Assembly (NCBI GenBank): GCA_963576565.1
Contig: CAUYVT010000079.1
Location: 1 to 64,000 of the forward strand
Direction of reading: 5' to 3'
From: Aspidapion aeneum
Taxonomy: Eukaryota > Arthropoda > Insecta > Coleoptera > Brentidae
Length of the DNA stretch: 64,000 nucleotides
Under the pieces are notes generated by a model that made no database searches, was not told the DNA's origin, and worked only from the letters and a program-made list of their open reading frames with translations. Below are positions 44,085 to 54,062 of the stretch, piece by piece. The translations under genes were made by a program, and so were the position numbers. Every line of letters begins with the position of its first letter. Position 1 is the first letter of the stretch.

Positions 44085-47000
44085 GAGCTGGTTTTAAATC
44101 TTTAATATGAATATGTTTAATTTTCTTTCCTTGCTGATCTTTAAGATCAAAAACAACGGGTGAAATAACTCTGACTACGGTATACGGTCCCGAATATTTC
44201 GGTGCAAGTTTTGCTGCGAATCCTTTTACTGCGGAGGATAACGGATGTTCCTTTTTAAATACCTTGTCTGCTACATGGCATCGCCATTCGCGCCTTCGTA
44301 AATTATAATAACGACTCTATGAAGAATACGCTCTACCCAGTCTAACACGGGTCAATTCGTACAATTCTTTTAGCTTTTGTACACGGTTCGACACTTGTTC
44401 TGGGTTCAGGTCGGGTTCTCGGTCAATATCATCCTCTTCAGAGGGTAGTAATCTATGTAAGGCGTTCGGTATTTCTAACTCACGTCCAAAGTTTAGAAAT
44501 GCTGGGGGAAAACCGGTAGACTCATGTCGGGAAGTATTATACGCAAACTGGAGGTCGGACAAATGTAAATCCCATTTGCGGTGTTCATTTTCGGAAAGTT
44601 GTGCGATCATCGTTTTTATGGAACGATTAGTACGTTCTACAGGGTTATCCTGGGAAGTATACACAGGAGTGAAACGATGGCGAATGCCATAACCCTGTAT
44701 GATCTCACGAAAAGCCTTACCTTTGTACTGTACACCATTGTCACTTATTACCACTTCTGGGCAACCGAACCTTGCGAGAATTAACTCGTGTAAGGCTTGA
44801 GCAACATGGTTGGCGGTAGCTTTACGTAGAGGTCTACACTCTACCCATTTGGCAAACCTATCTTGAAACATCACAACAAACGAATGGCCCTTAGCTGATC
44901 TCGGTAACGGGCCAATCAAGTGTGTAGATACGGTAGTCCACGGGTCTTTATTAAGTGACGGTTGCATCTTTCCTGGAGTCTGTTGTTGCGAGACCTTGTA
45001 CTGCTGACATAAAGAACAGGATCGGACATAGGCAGCGATTTCTCGAAACATGCCTGGCCAATAATACCGCAACCCAATCCTTGCAGCGGTTTTAGCTATT
45101 CCCATGTGACCAGCAGTGGTAGAGTCATGGTTTTCTTGTAAAAACTGCACTCTTGCAGTCTTCGGTATACACAGTTTCCAAGGGTCTGTAAATTCCTCAT
45201 CTTTTAGGTCTGACATATCCCAAAAATGTCTATACAATCGCCCTTCTCGTACGCAATAATCTGGAAATGCTTTAGGGTTTGCTTCAACCTTACTTAGCTT
45301 GTTAGCATACCAGTTACATGGAGAACAGTTGGCTAGAACAAATACTGGGTCAGCTTCTGGTTCAGATTATCCAGTCTCTAACGGATCTCTAGATAGAGCG
45401 TCAGCAATCCGGTTTAAAATTCCTTGACGATACTTTATCTCAAAATCGAATTGCTGCAAAAACATCCGCCAACGGGCCAATCGGCCTAATGGGCTATCTA
45501 AAGAAAACAGCCAACGGAGAGACTGGTGATCAGTAACGACGGTAAAGTGGTATAGCTCCAAGTAGGGACGCATTTTCTCTACTCCCCAAACTATGGCAGC
45601 GCACTCTTTCTCTGTCACACTCATTTTACGTTCGGTAGATGTAAGAGTTCTACTCGCATAAGCGATTACATGGTCACCATCTTGGTAATGTTGAATTAAG
45701 GCAGCGCCTAGTCCGTATTCAGATGCATCAGTCTGTGAGACAAATGGCCTAGAAAAATCTGGAGAGGCCAAAACAGGAGCCTCAGTTAGACATTTTTTAA
45801 GCTTGTCAAATGCGGTTTATTGAGTTTCAGTCCAAATAAACGGTTCTCTCTATTTCAATAGCTTGTTTAACGGTGTTGCTATCTGTGAGAAATTTGCAAT
45901 AAATCGACGGTACCAAGATGCAACTCCCAAAAATCTTCATAATGCTCTTTGATTTGCTGATGGAGGTATCTGTAAAATACTTTCTACTTTTCGTGGGTCG
46001 GTGCCTATGCCTTCTGGCGTTATCATGCGGCCTAAATATTTTAATTGTCTCCTGCCAAACTGGCATTTTTCTGGGTTAAGTTTCAGATTTGCGTTTTTTA
46101 AACGGCGGAAAACTTCTCGTAAATGTTCTAGATAAGAAGCAAAATCCGAACTTATTACGGCTACATCATCAAGATATGGAAAGGCAAACTCTAGCTCTGG
46201 CCCTATTACCATTTCCATTAGACGTTGAAACGTTGCAGGCGCTGCGTGCAGGCCAAACGGCATCACTTTAAACTGGAAAAGCCCTCTTCCTGGCACAGTA
46301 AAAGCAGTGATTGGTTTACTATCTTCGATTAATGCTATCTGCCAATATCCTTGTTTTAAATCAGTCGTGGAAATATAGCGAGCTTTACGTAACTTTTATG
46401 AACGGTAAAGGATAAGCATCTTTATGAGTTACATTGTTTACTTTCTGAAAATCTATACAGAAACGAAATTTTCCGTCTTTCTTTCTGACCATAACAACGG
46501 GTGAACTCCACGGGCTACATGACGGTTCTATAATGCATTCTTTCAACATTCTGTCTACTTCTTCATTTATAATGGCCTGCATCTTCGGATTCTGAGGACG
46601 GTATCGCTGTTCATCAAATCTACGGGATTATTATTACCTGCAGCGAATTGTATGTTTTCGTTCAAAAAATCTAATTGAACTTTATTTCTGCGCATAAAGT
46701 CAACTCCTAATATTAGATCTGCGCTCATGCCAGGTAAGTATAACACTGTTTCACTATATATCTTTCCTTCTACTTTAAGTTCTAGAAAGTATGCAATTTT
46801 AATCGGGATAACGGCCCCATCGGCAACTTTTGCATGGGTAACGGGTGAAGATTAAGCTTGAATCTGTCTTTCTTGACAATACTGCGTTAGATTATCTTCA
46901 CAATAGGACCTGTTAGCTCCAGTGTCTAGTAAAGCGGAATATTTCTTATCAAAAATCATTACGTCAACATGAGGTCGACCATCGGTGCATAAAGATATTT

Positions 47001-47130
47001 CATCCGTTTTTGAGGCCTGAGTTTCGGGTAGCTGTGTTGGCCTCGGGTTTTGACAGCTCCCATTTAGTTTTCCTGTCTGGAACACAGACAATCTCTGGAA
47101 AGTATTCCATTTTGGCCGCACCTAGAACAA
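44085..47130 (-). pseudogene. Gypsy pol: protease, RT, RNase H, integrase (dead)
   Basis: In coding order on the minus strand: protease with SALLDTGANRSY (46852-47121); RT start with WSSPVVMVRKKDGKFRFCID (46385-46582) and catalytic FPYLDDVAVI (45937-46296); RNase H with FVSQTDASEYGLGAALIQHY and VTDHQSLRWL (45367-45771); integrase (44317-45237) with HMGIAKTAARIG, CSLCQQ, VVISDNGVQYKG and NPVERTNRSI; then a GPY/F module (KYSGPYTVVRV) in a shifted frame down to about 44085. A TAA interrupts the join between RNase H and integrase near 45368, and frameshifts flank the RT pieces. The first integrase catalytic Asp is replaced by His (THLIGP, codon at 44920-44922); the second Asp and the Glu remain. 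No chromodomain was seen. Confidence 0.9.
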
Positions 47131-47149
47131 AATACTTTTGGAGTGCCCT

Positions 47150-48273
47150 GACATTAGTTTCTCATATGGCCTGTTTCTTCACATCTCCAGCAAACAGCTG
47201 GAATATCAATTCGTCTGGTAAACGTTCTGCCTTTCCCAGCATAAGTTCTCTGGGGAGGGAGTCGGTTTTCGGATCGACGGGGTTGATTTGGTGTCGTCTC
47301 TTGTCTGGTATTATTCTTTGATCACGATTATTGTATCTTCTACTTTGGACAGGTGGCGTTAACGGACGAATTTGTGCTAAACCAGAGGAAGTAGGTTCCT
47401 GAGAAGTATTTACCCGATATGTGGGAAAAGTGGGTGGTCCTAAATCTTGCCGAACCCTTAATTGTTGCCCTGCATTATGTGGCAGCTTAACTGATCTAAA
47501 ATTTTCCACATTTGTATGAGTCTGGTTAATTTCCTCTCACAGTAACTCGTATTCACGTACCGCTCTGGTAAATGTTGAAATATCCATAAAATCAGATCTT
47601 TTAATCTCTCGTCGGTATTCTGGTAATAAATTTCTGTATAACCAGGTTAATTATTGGTTTAAAGTATAACCTCCATGTCTTCGGAGAAGCGTTTGCAAAT
47701 CGGTAACGTACACAGAAACAGGTTCATTAGACTTTTGTATTCTTTTAGCTATCTCAGACTCAAGATTTTCAAAATAGTTAATCGGGAAGTAGTGATTACG
47801 GAATTCATTAACAAAAGTTTCCCAGTTGGTCCAGTTTCTTACGTTATTGCGACACCAAGCCGCAGCCTCTTACTGAAATAGTTCGGGTAATAACGGTATA
47901 AAAGATTCTCGATTAATTTGATGAGCGGTGCATTTCTCTTCCAATTGCTCTAGAAAAGACGTAGGATCACCACGCCCATTAAAACTGATTCTCCACTGAT
48001 TTACATTAAAATATTGAGCTGTCTGAATATTTATCGGCTGTGGTACTTGCGTTGGAGTAGCCACAGGAATATTTTGACTCTTGTCATGGACCTCTGCATT
48101 ATTACAATATAGTTGGTTTGAAGTAGTTGGGGCGTTTCTAAATCTGGTTGACTCGGTAGTAAAGGTATGATTTGTTAAGGGTATCGTATTTGTTTTAGCG
48201 TAATTTGTGGTTGTGGTCGACGGATCTTTATGTTGACATGTGGTACAACGGTATGGTATGGGCAAATTTTGGT
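47150..48273 (-). pseudogene. Gypsy gag, 3' part (dead)
   Basis: Two main frames (47870-48265 and 47162-47509) plus the stretch between them. The first leads into a capsid-like Retrotrans_gag region (FNGRGDPTSFLEQLEE, then WCRNNVRNWTNWETFVNEF across a stop). The second holds a basic linker; in a neighbouring frame a CCHC zinc knuckle begins CWRCEETGHMRN before a stop near 47160. At least three nonsense changes occur in 47520-47880. The frame stops abruptly at the Penelope insertion point (48274-48284). Gag would package element RNA; this copy cannot make an intact protein. Confidence 0.8.
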
Positions 48274-48284
48274 AATTTCTTAAT
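48274..48284. repeat. Target-site duplication of the Penelope-like insert (left)
   Basis: AATTTCTTAAT, repeated at 57020-57030. Both lie in gag, and removing one copy plus the insert brings the gag halves together. Confidence 0.8.
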
Positions 48285-48344
48285 CATTGTTAAAGGATAA
48301 GAAACGAAAAGTCCTGCTTACTTCACAAATATTTTATTGTCTAA

Positions 48345-48400
48345 TCACGACGCGTTTCGGTTTTTAAAAAACCATTATCAAGTGGTCTGGTCTGTAAGAA
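48345..48400 (-). ncRNA. Hammerhead-like motif, inverted partial copy
   Basis: Reverse complement of the motif at 53885-53932: a GAAACGCGTC core half and the TTGATAATGG half. In this copy the upstream intron is largely deleted (about 100 bp missing between GTGTGTT and ATTCTTACAG). Confidence 0.5.
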
Positions 48401-48685
48401 TAACACACAAAAATAAAAAATTAAAAAACATTTAAAACAGTCTGAAACAACATACAGATTAAAAATCAGTCAAATGGACATAAACACGTAATTTTTATAA
48501 AATACAATTAATTGACAAAGAAGATATAGGTTAAAATAATAAATATGATATGAGAGGTTATGTTTCAGATAGCACATGTAAAATTTTTCTAAGTTAATTT
48601 CTTTATAAAAATCACGTTAAATAAATATTAAAAACGTCTTAGTGTGTTAGTTAAGACTGCGAGGGACCTAATAAACAGTAGTAAG

Positions 48686-49576
48686 ATGGCTGATAACTGC
48701 CCCCAGTGTTCAAAATCATGCAACAACTCATATGCAATAAATTGCATATCCTGTGCCAAATGGTACCACAAAAAGTGCCTTGGGCTGACAACAGAGAGAT
48801 TCAACTACTTCCAGGACCAACTAAAACAACTTAATGGTGAAAAATTTCAATGCCCAGCATGTGAAAAAAATTGTGAGGTTAAGTTGCCAAAAAAAAGGAA
48901 AAAACACGCAGATACCGAAAATTCCGGGGATGACGGCTGGACAATAAATGATGTTATGACTAGGCTAATAGATATGGATAGTAAGCTAATGAACATGGAC
49001 AAAAAATACACTGACATGTTGGAAAAATATGAGCAACAATTAGAAGTAAACAATGAATTAAAAACAGAGATTTTTCAGCTCCAAAAGCAACTAAACACTG
49101 AAATCAACAGAAGGGAGCAAAAAGACCTAAAAAACAACATAATCCTCAAAGGGATTCCACAAACAGAAGCAAAAGAAGTAGATAATGTGGTTGCAAAACT
49201 TGGACAAGTCCTTGGAGTCGACATCAAAGGAGCAAGGGCTTACCGTCTAGGCAAAGGCCAAACCAGGCCAGGTCCAATAAAAGTATGTCTCAGAGATGAA
49301 GCTGTAAAAAACCAACTCATGCAGGCAAAAAAACAGAAAAGACAACTATCAGCGGTGGACCTTGGGTTCACTAATGCAAAAATAGATGACTACATCTACC
49401 TAGACCATGACCTAACAAAAACCAACCAAGAGATATACAAAGAAGCACGGATATTTAAAAAACAGAACAACTATCGGTTTGTTTGGTTCAAAGATGGCCA
49501 AGTCTTTCTTCGAAAAGATGAAAACAGCAAGACAGTGCTTATCAATGACAAAGACACTTTAAAAAACTTGCACTAA
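48686..49576 (+). CDS. LINE C ORF1: PHD-type zinc finger, coiled coil
   Basis: 296 aa from the first ATG. Residues 4-60 form a PHD-like zinc finger: CPQC, then CISCAKWYHKKC, then CPAC. A basic stretch (KKRKKH) follows, then a long heptad-like coiled coil at about residues 90-145 (MDSKLMNMDKKYTDMLEKYE, LQKQLNTEIN). The C-terminal part (NIILKGIPQTEAKE, RAYRLGKGQTRPGPIKV) resembles the RRM-like/transposase-22-like region of LINE ORF1 proteins. Such proteins bind element RNA and chaperone it; PHD fingers occur in ORF1 of the CR1 group. It ends TAA at 49574-49576, seven bases after an A-AAA-AAC slippery heptamer (49561-49567); the -1 frame there is open into ORF2. Confidence 0.88.
   Translation: MADNCPQCSKSCNNSYAINCISCAKWYHKKCLGLTTERFNYFQDQLKQLNGEKFQCPACEKNCEVKLPKKRKKHADTENSGDDGWTINDVMTRLIDMDSKLMNMDKKYTDMLEKYEQQLEVNNELKTEIFQLQKQLNTEINRREQKDLKNNIILKGIPQTEAKEVDNVVAKLGQVLGVDIKGARAYRLGKGQTRPGPIKVCLRDEAVKNQLMQAKKQKRQLSAVDLGFTNAKIDDYIYLDHDLTKTNQEIYKEARIFKKQNNYRFVWFKDGQVFLRKDENSKTVLINDKDTLKNLH
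49561..49567 (+). promoter_or_regulatory. Candidate -1 ribosomal frameshift site
   Basis: A_AAA_AAC lies in the correct zero-frame phase (TTA AAA AAC) two codons before the ORF1 stop. ORF2 is in the -1 frame, which has no stop from here to 52396. A short hairpin (GCAGA, loop CGC, TCTGC) at 49590-49602 could assist, though its 22-nt spacing is longer than usual. This is inference; reinitiation at the ORF2 ATG is the simpler alternative. Confidence 0.45.
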
Positions 49577-49617
49577 CTGAGACACAGGAGCAGACGCTCT
49601 GCATTAACTACTTAAAT

Positions 49618-52398
49618 ATGCAAAGTGTACGTAATAAATTTGACAAACTCCAGTGCTTTCTCAAGGCACATGTGAGTGATATTCTTGTTTTGACTGAGAC
49701 ATGGCTGTCAAGAGATGAAACCCATTATTTTGACTTAGATGGGTATCAAGCAATCCATGCCTGTAGGGACCAACAGGGAGGTGGGGTATCAATTTATGTA
49801 AAAAACAATTTTAACTACAAAATACTAAAAACTGTAGATGGTAAGGAACCTTATAATTTAGTGCTAATATCTATCTTACATGTAAATCTTAACTTATGTG
49901 CGCTTTACAGACCACCTAATTATCACTTTTCTGATTTTATTGAAACAATGCAAGATTTTTTAGCCTTTCAAAAACAAAAAACTTTAATAGTTGGAGATAT
50001 GAATGTCGATATATTGGAAGATACTAAATACATTAAGGAAAAAAATGAATATCTAAACAGCATAAAATTATTCGGGTATGAAATACAAAATAAAACAAAC
50101 CATTCAAATGCAACTCGTATAACGGAAGATTCAATTTCCTTGATTGATCATGTTATAGCTAACAAAAATGTAAAATGTAACGTAAAAGTTCTTAATTACA
50201 AAATATCTGACCACAATCCGTTAACTGTCAATGTAAACCTAAGATTTTTTAAACCAACACCTAAACTCTACAGAGAGATAAATATTATGAATCCAGAAAT
50301 ATTTAAAAACAACTTTGAAACCTTGTGTTCTACTACCTTATTTCATTCTTTTGATGAATTAATAAAAAATGTAACTGAATGCAAACAAAAAGCAACTAAA
50401 AAAATAAAATTGCATCACCGACAAGGCAACAATTGGATAACTCTTGATATTTTAAATATGATAAAAGATCGTAACCAAATTTTCTCACAATTACTAAGAA
50501 AAAAAAGACAAAACATCCACGACAACAGACTAGAGCTCCAATACAGAATACTTAAAAACAAGGTAAACTCACAAATTCGCAGAGCCAAAACCCAATATTT
50601 TGCTAATAATTGGAATAAGGCTGGCAATAATCCAAAAAAACAATGGAAAGTAATAAATTCTATAATACAAAAAAAAGAAAAAAACAATACAATTAACTCA
50701 ATTGAGATTGAGAGTGTGACCATAACGGAAAAGTCTGAAATTGCTTATCATTTTAACAAATATTTTGCCAACATAGGGCAGTCAATTGTAACCTCCATCA
50801 GTACTCAAAATATACAACAACAAAATACTCAATTTACAGAAATTGAAAACCCAAATACTATAAACTTAAACCTTACTAGCAACAACGAAATTATAGAAAC
50901 CATTTTAAACTTAAAAAAAGATTCTGCAGCAGGCTACGACGGTATTAGCCCATCAGATATTATTTTAATAAAAGTAGCTTTAGCTCCAATTCTAACCAAA
51001 CTAATAAATGATGTGTTTACATCCGGAACATTCCCCGAGATTTTAAAAATAGGAAAAATAACGCCCATATATAAAGCTGGAGATTTACAAAAAATCTCAA
51101 ACTATAGACCAATTACAGTTGTCTGTGTGTTCTCAAAAATAATTGAAAGCATACTCAAAAAACAAATAAACTCATTTATAGAAAACACAATCGGATTTGA
51201 CAAGTACCAGTATGGTTTCATCAAAAACAGCAACACCCTCAGTGCTACTACAGATTTTTTAAACCATGTATCAAGTGAACTAGACAAAAAAAAATATGTT
51301 ATTGCTGTCTTCATAGACCTTCAGAAGGCATTTGATGTGGTGGATCATAGAGTACTTTTGAGTAAGCTATTCAAAATGGGAATACAAGACAAATTACACT
51401 CAATACTAACTTCCTACTTAAAAGACAGACCTCAGTATGTGTCAATCGATGGTGCTGATAGTGACAGAATCCTAAGCAATTGTGGAGTACCCCAGGGGTC
51501 CGTTTTGGGGCCTCAGTTGTATTCACTATTGGTACTGTCATTGAGCCAGGCTGGACTAGAAGGACTTTACTATACCTTCGCAGACGACAAGGCCGATGTA
51601 TACAGCGACACAGACCCCAAAACTCTTGAAAATAATGTAAACAAAAACCTTACACTGTACTCAAACTGGTTAAACCAAAATAAATTAAAAATAAATGTTG
51701 AAAAAACAGTGTTTATGGTATTTAAACAAAAAAACATGCCAGATTATGAATTTAATTTAAAAATTAATGACACTAATATAGAACGAACAAGTACAAATAA
51801 ATACTTAGGACTTATCATAGACGACAAACTAAACTGGGAATCTCAAATTGAAAAAATCACTAAAAAAATAGTGCCCATGCTAGGTGCACTACACAGGTGC
51901 TCCCCTTTCCTTAATGAGGTTAATCGAAAACTTATTTATAATGCATATATCGTTAGTAATTTTACTTATTTGATTAACATCTGGGGAACATGTGGAAGCA
52001 TACAGTTTAAAAAACTACAAAGATTACAAAATAAAAGCCTAAAAATCCTTTATCGGAAAGATTATCGAACCTCAACTGAAACTCTTTACATTGAAACCCA
52101 AGCTAAACCATTAAAATATCTACTAGAATTATCCCAATGTAAACAGATTTACAAAATTTTAAATAGCACCCTTAAATGCAATACAGATTTTACCCAAAAT
52201 TTCGAACACTACAATTACAATACAAGAGCCAGAAATAATATACACATGACTTCACTACGCACTAACAAAGCATTAAACAATCCTTTAACTCAAGCAATTA
52301 AAATTTACAATGCCATACCTGAACATATTAAAAACCAAAATTTCTCTAAATTTGTAAAGGAATTAAAACAATACTTAGAATCTAAATTTAACTCCTAG
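49618..52398 (+). CDS. LINE C ORF2: APE endonuclease and reverse transcriptase
   Basis: 926 aa, intact. The N-terminal APE-type endonuclease (about residues 1-205) nicks target DNA: LNMQSVRNKFDKL at the start, VLTETWLSRDE, CALYRPPNY, IVGDMNVDIL and ISDHNPLTV. RT motifs follow: AAGYDGISPSDI, NYRPITVVCVFSKIIE, FIDLQKAFDVVDHRVLL (catalytic Asp), CGVPQGSVLGPQLYSL and YTFADDKADVYSD (catalytic pair). The post-RT part has KYLGLIIDDKLNWESQI and ends YLESKFNS. The open frame extends upstream of the chosen ATG to overlap ORF1 in the -1 frame, so the true N-terminus could be longer. Clade is within the Jockey/CR1 superfamily; the PHD-bearing ORF1 favours a CR1-type relative. Confidence 0.92.
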   Translation: MQSVRNKFDKLQCFLKAHVSDILVLTETWLSRDETHYFDLDGYQAIHACRDQQGGGVSIYVKNNFNYKILKTVDGKEPYNLVLISILHVNLNLCALYRPPNYHFSDFIETMQDFLAFQKQKTLIVGDMNVDILEDTKYIKEKNEYLNSIKLFGYEIQNKTNHSNATRITEDSISLIDHVIANKNVKCNVKVLNYKISDHNPLTVNVNLRFFKPTPKLYREINIMNPEIFKNNFETLCSTTLFHSFDELIKNVTECKQKATKKIKLHHRQGNNWITLDILNMIKDRNQIFSQLLRKKRQNIHDNRLELQYRILKNKVNSQIRRAKTQYFANNWNKAGNNPKKQWKVINSIIQKKEKNNTINSIEIESVTITEKSEIAYHFNKYFANIGQSIVTSISTQNIQQQNTQFTEIENPNTINLNLTSNNEIIETILNLKKDSAAGYDGISPSDIILIKVALAPILTKLINDVFTSGTFPEILKIGKITPIYKAGDLQKISNYRPITVVCVFSKIIESILKKQINSFIENTIGFDKYQYGFIKNSNTLSATTDFLNHVSSELDKKKYVIAVFIDLQKAFDVVDHRVLLSKLFKMGIQDKLHSILTSYLKDRPQYVSIDGADSDRILSNCGVPQGSVLGPQLYSLLVLSLSQAGLEGLYYTFADDKADVYSDTDPKTLENNVNKNLTLYSNWLNQNKLKINVEKTVFMVFKQKNMPDYEFNLKINDTNIERTSTNKYLGLIIDDKLNWESQIEKITKKIVPMLGALHRCSPFLNEVNRKLIYNAYIVSNFTYLINIWGTCGSIQFKKLQRLQNKSLKILYRKDYRTSTETLYIETQAKPLKYLLELSQCKQIYKILNSTLKCNTDFTQNFEHYNYNTRARNNIHMTSLRTNKALNNPLTQAIKIYNAIPEHIKNQNFSKFVKELKQYLESKFNS

Positions 52399-52738
52399 TA
52401 ATTCATATATTAAACATTAAACCTCAACAGATAGATACTTGATAAAAATACATTCTAAATTACGTAAGTATTTAAAAAAAAACTTGTGCTATCCTAAATG
52501 GCTAGTCCCAAAACCAGCAACCCTGCTGATCCGGGGCATAACTACAGTTATTAAATATATAAAAGTATTTTCGTATTTTCATGTTAAGTAGATACCACTG
52601 TAATTTGTTTTTGTAAGTAAGTGAAATTATATTTTTGTAAGTTTCTACTTTTTATGTCTTAAATGTACCATTTTAGAATAAGTAAGACTATGTAACTGAT
52701 AGTTATATTTTAATAAAAAAAAAAAAAATAATAATATA

Positions 52739-53699
52739 AACAAAACCCAGATATCCGAAACAGGTACAAAGCGACATCTAACATAAAATAAATAATGTAA
52801 TAAATGAACAGAAACAATTTAAAATTGACCAAATCAATAAATAAAAGCAGACAAAGAAATCTTATTTGAAATTGTTTAAAACTTTAGCTACCTCTTTGAA
52901 GTGGGCGTTAGTAGTGGTTTCATTTAAACTAACTGACGATTGTTCAATTTCGAGTTTAGCAATCTCAAAATTTTCCAAAAAATTCAATTTTCTGCCTTTT
53001 TGGGTATCATGTAACATTCTAAAATTATTCTCCATATTAAAAGAATGTCCCGTTTCCCTCAAATGCATGCCAAAAGCGGATCTTTTATCGTTTGGGGACT
53101 TCGGAGAGTTCAAATGTTCACGTACCCTAACCTTAAAACTACGGCCCGTTTGTCCCACATATTTAGCGGGGCAGTTATCGCAAGAGAGTAAATAGACTCT
53201 GTTTTTTTCTATGGTTGGAGTTGGGTCTTTTATTCTCGAAAAAAGGCTTTTAATATTTAAAAAAGATTTGTAAGCAATCTTAATATTGCAATTTAAAGAA
53301 TTTAAAACATTTCCCACTTTCAAAGAGATGCTGCCCAGATACGTTAATTTTACATATTTAGGTGGTTGGTATGGAGGAATGGAAATATCCAATGGATCAG
53401 TCAATAGATTTTTTAGTAAAGAATTATACTTTTTCTTAAGTCTATTTATTAAAGAAATTTGATAGCCATTATTAATTGCAATCTGAAAAATAATGTTTTT
53501 TCCTTTTCAAATTGTAAAGGAAGTAATGGAATGGTAAAAAGGCGATGAATTAAAGCGTTAAATGAAGCTATTTTGTGTGAAAAGAAGTGATTTGAATCTG
53601 GCGGAATAACATGATCTGTTTGAGTAGGTTTTGAAGTCCTTGAATCATTGATAAAGGAGAAGAAACGAAAAGTCCTGCTTACTTCACAAATATTTTATT
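52739..53699 (-). pseudogene. Inverted, 5'-deleted Penelope copy (GIY-YIG end)
   Basis: The 180-codon minus frame at 52862-53404 matches the C-terminus of the full copy at 54969-56492 almost exactly, including YVGQTGRSFKVRVREHL; one visible change is KNR for KSG just before VYLLSC, which removes the first Gly of the nuclease motif. Upstream, near 53640, sequence jumps from the pLTR (GGACTTCA) directly to late ORF sequence (CCTACTCAAACAGATC), so most of the RT was skipped. It belongs to the same insertion event as the full copy. Confidence 0.85.
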
Positions 53700-53815
53700 A
53701 CGTGTTTATGTCCGTTTGACTGTATGTTGTTTTAGACTGTTTTAAATGTTTTTTAATTTTTTATTTTTGTGTGTTCCAGTTTTTCATTTGTTTCAAAGAT
53801 GATTCTTAACTGTCT

Positions 53816-53884
53816 GTAAGAATTTTTTAGCATATTTTATTTTAAATATTATAATTTAATTATATCTTTTCATTATTCTTACAG
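53816..53884 (+). other. Candidate 69-bp spliceosomal intron in pLTR
   Basis: GTAAGAATT start, a T-rich tail (TTTTCATTATTCTTACAG) and AT-rich body. The same intron is at 56806-56874 (GTAAGTATT). Penelope elements are known to keep introns in genomic copies. The acceptor is immediately upstream of the hammerhead-like motif. Confidence 0.6.
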
Positions 53885-53932
53885 ACCAGACCACTTGATA
53901 ATGGTTTTTTAAAAACCGAAACGCGTCGTGAT
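53885..53932 (+). ncRNA. Hammerhead-like ribozyme motif of Penelope type
   Basis: The 3' half matches a minimal type I hammerhead: GAAAC, 2-bp stem III with GC loop, then GTC before the expected cleavage point (about 53927/53928). Stem II is GGTTT paired with AAACC. The 5' half reads TTGATAATGG where the canonical core is CTGANGA, so two core positions differ (C3 to T, G8 to A, if aligned so). Penelope-like elements are known to carry hammerheads in their pLTRs. Activity cannot be judged from sequence. Confidence 0.55.
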
Positions 53933-54062
53933 TAGACAATAAAATATTTGTGAAGTAAGCAGGACTTTTCGTTTCTTCTCCTTTAACAATGGGGTTCAAG
54001 GACTTCACCCTGGAGAAATCTACAATTCATTAAAATCTTCCAGTCCGGAAAATCTCCTCCAG

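Larger units (their letters stand above)
48541..52735 (+). mobile_element. LINE C, full-length non-LTR retrotransposon with intact ORFs
   Basis: Inserted into the inverted Penelope fragment between TTAAAATAATAAAT-like junctions. It comprises a short 5' UTR (to 48685), ORF1 (48686-49576), ORF2 (49618-52398) and a 3' UTR ending in an A-rich tract with TAA repeats (about 52714-52735). Both ORFs lack stops and frameshifts, and it is the most deeply nested, therefore youngest, element here. It is a candidate for recent activity. Confidence 0.88.
53700..54031 (+). repeat. Penelope 5' pLTR
   Basis: Starts ACGTGTTTATGTCC and runs past GGAGAAATCTACAATTCATT. It matches 56677-57019 and contains a 69-bp intron and a hammerhead-like motif. 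Confidence 0.8.

Noticed and set aside
45827..46066. Separate minus-strand 79-aa protein
   Set aside because: It lies in the RT to RNase H connection of the decayed pol and includes antisense-free frame shifts; treated as part of the pol pseudogene.
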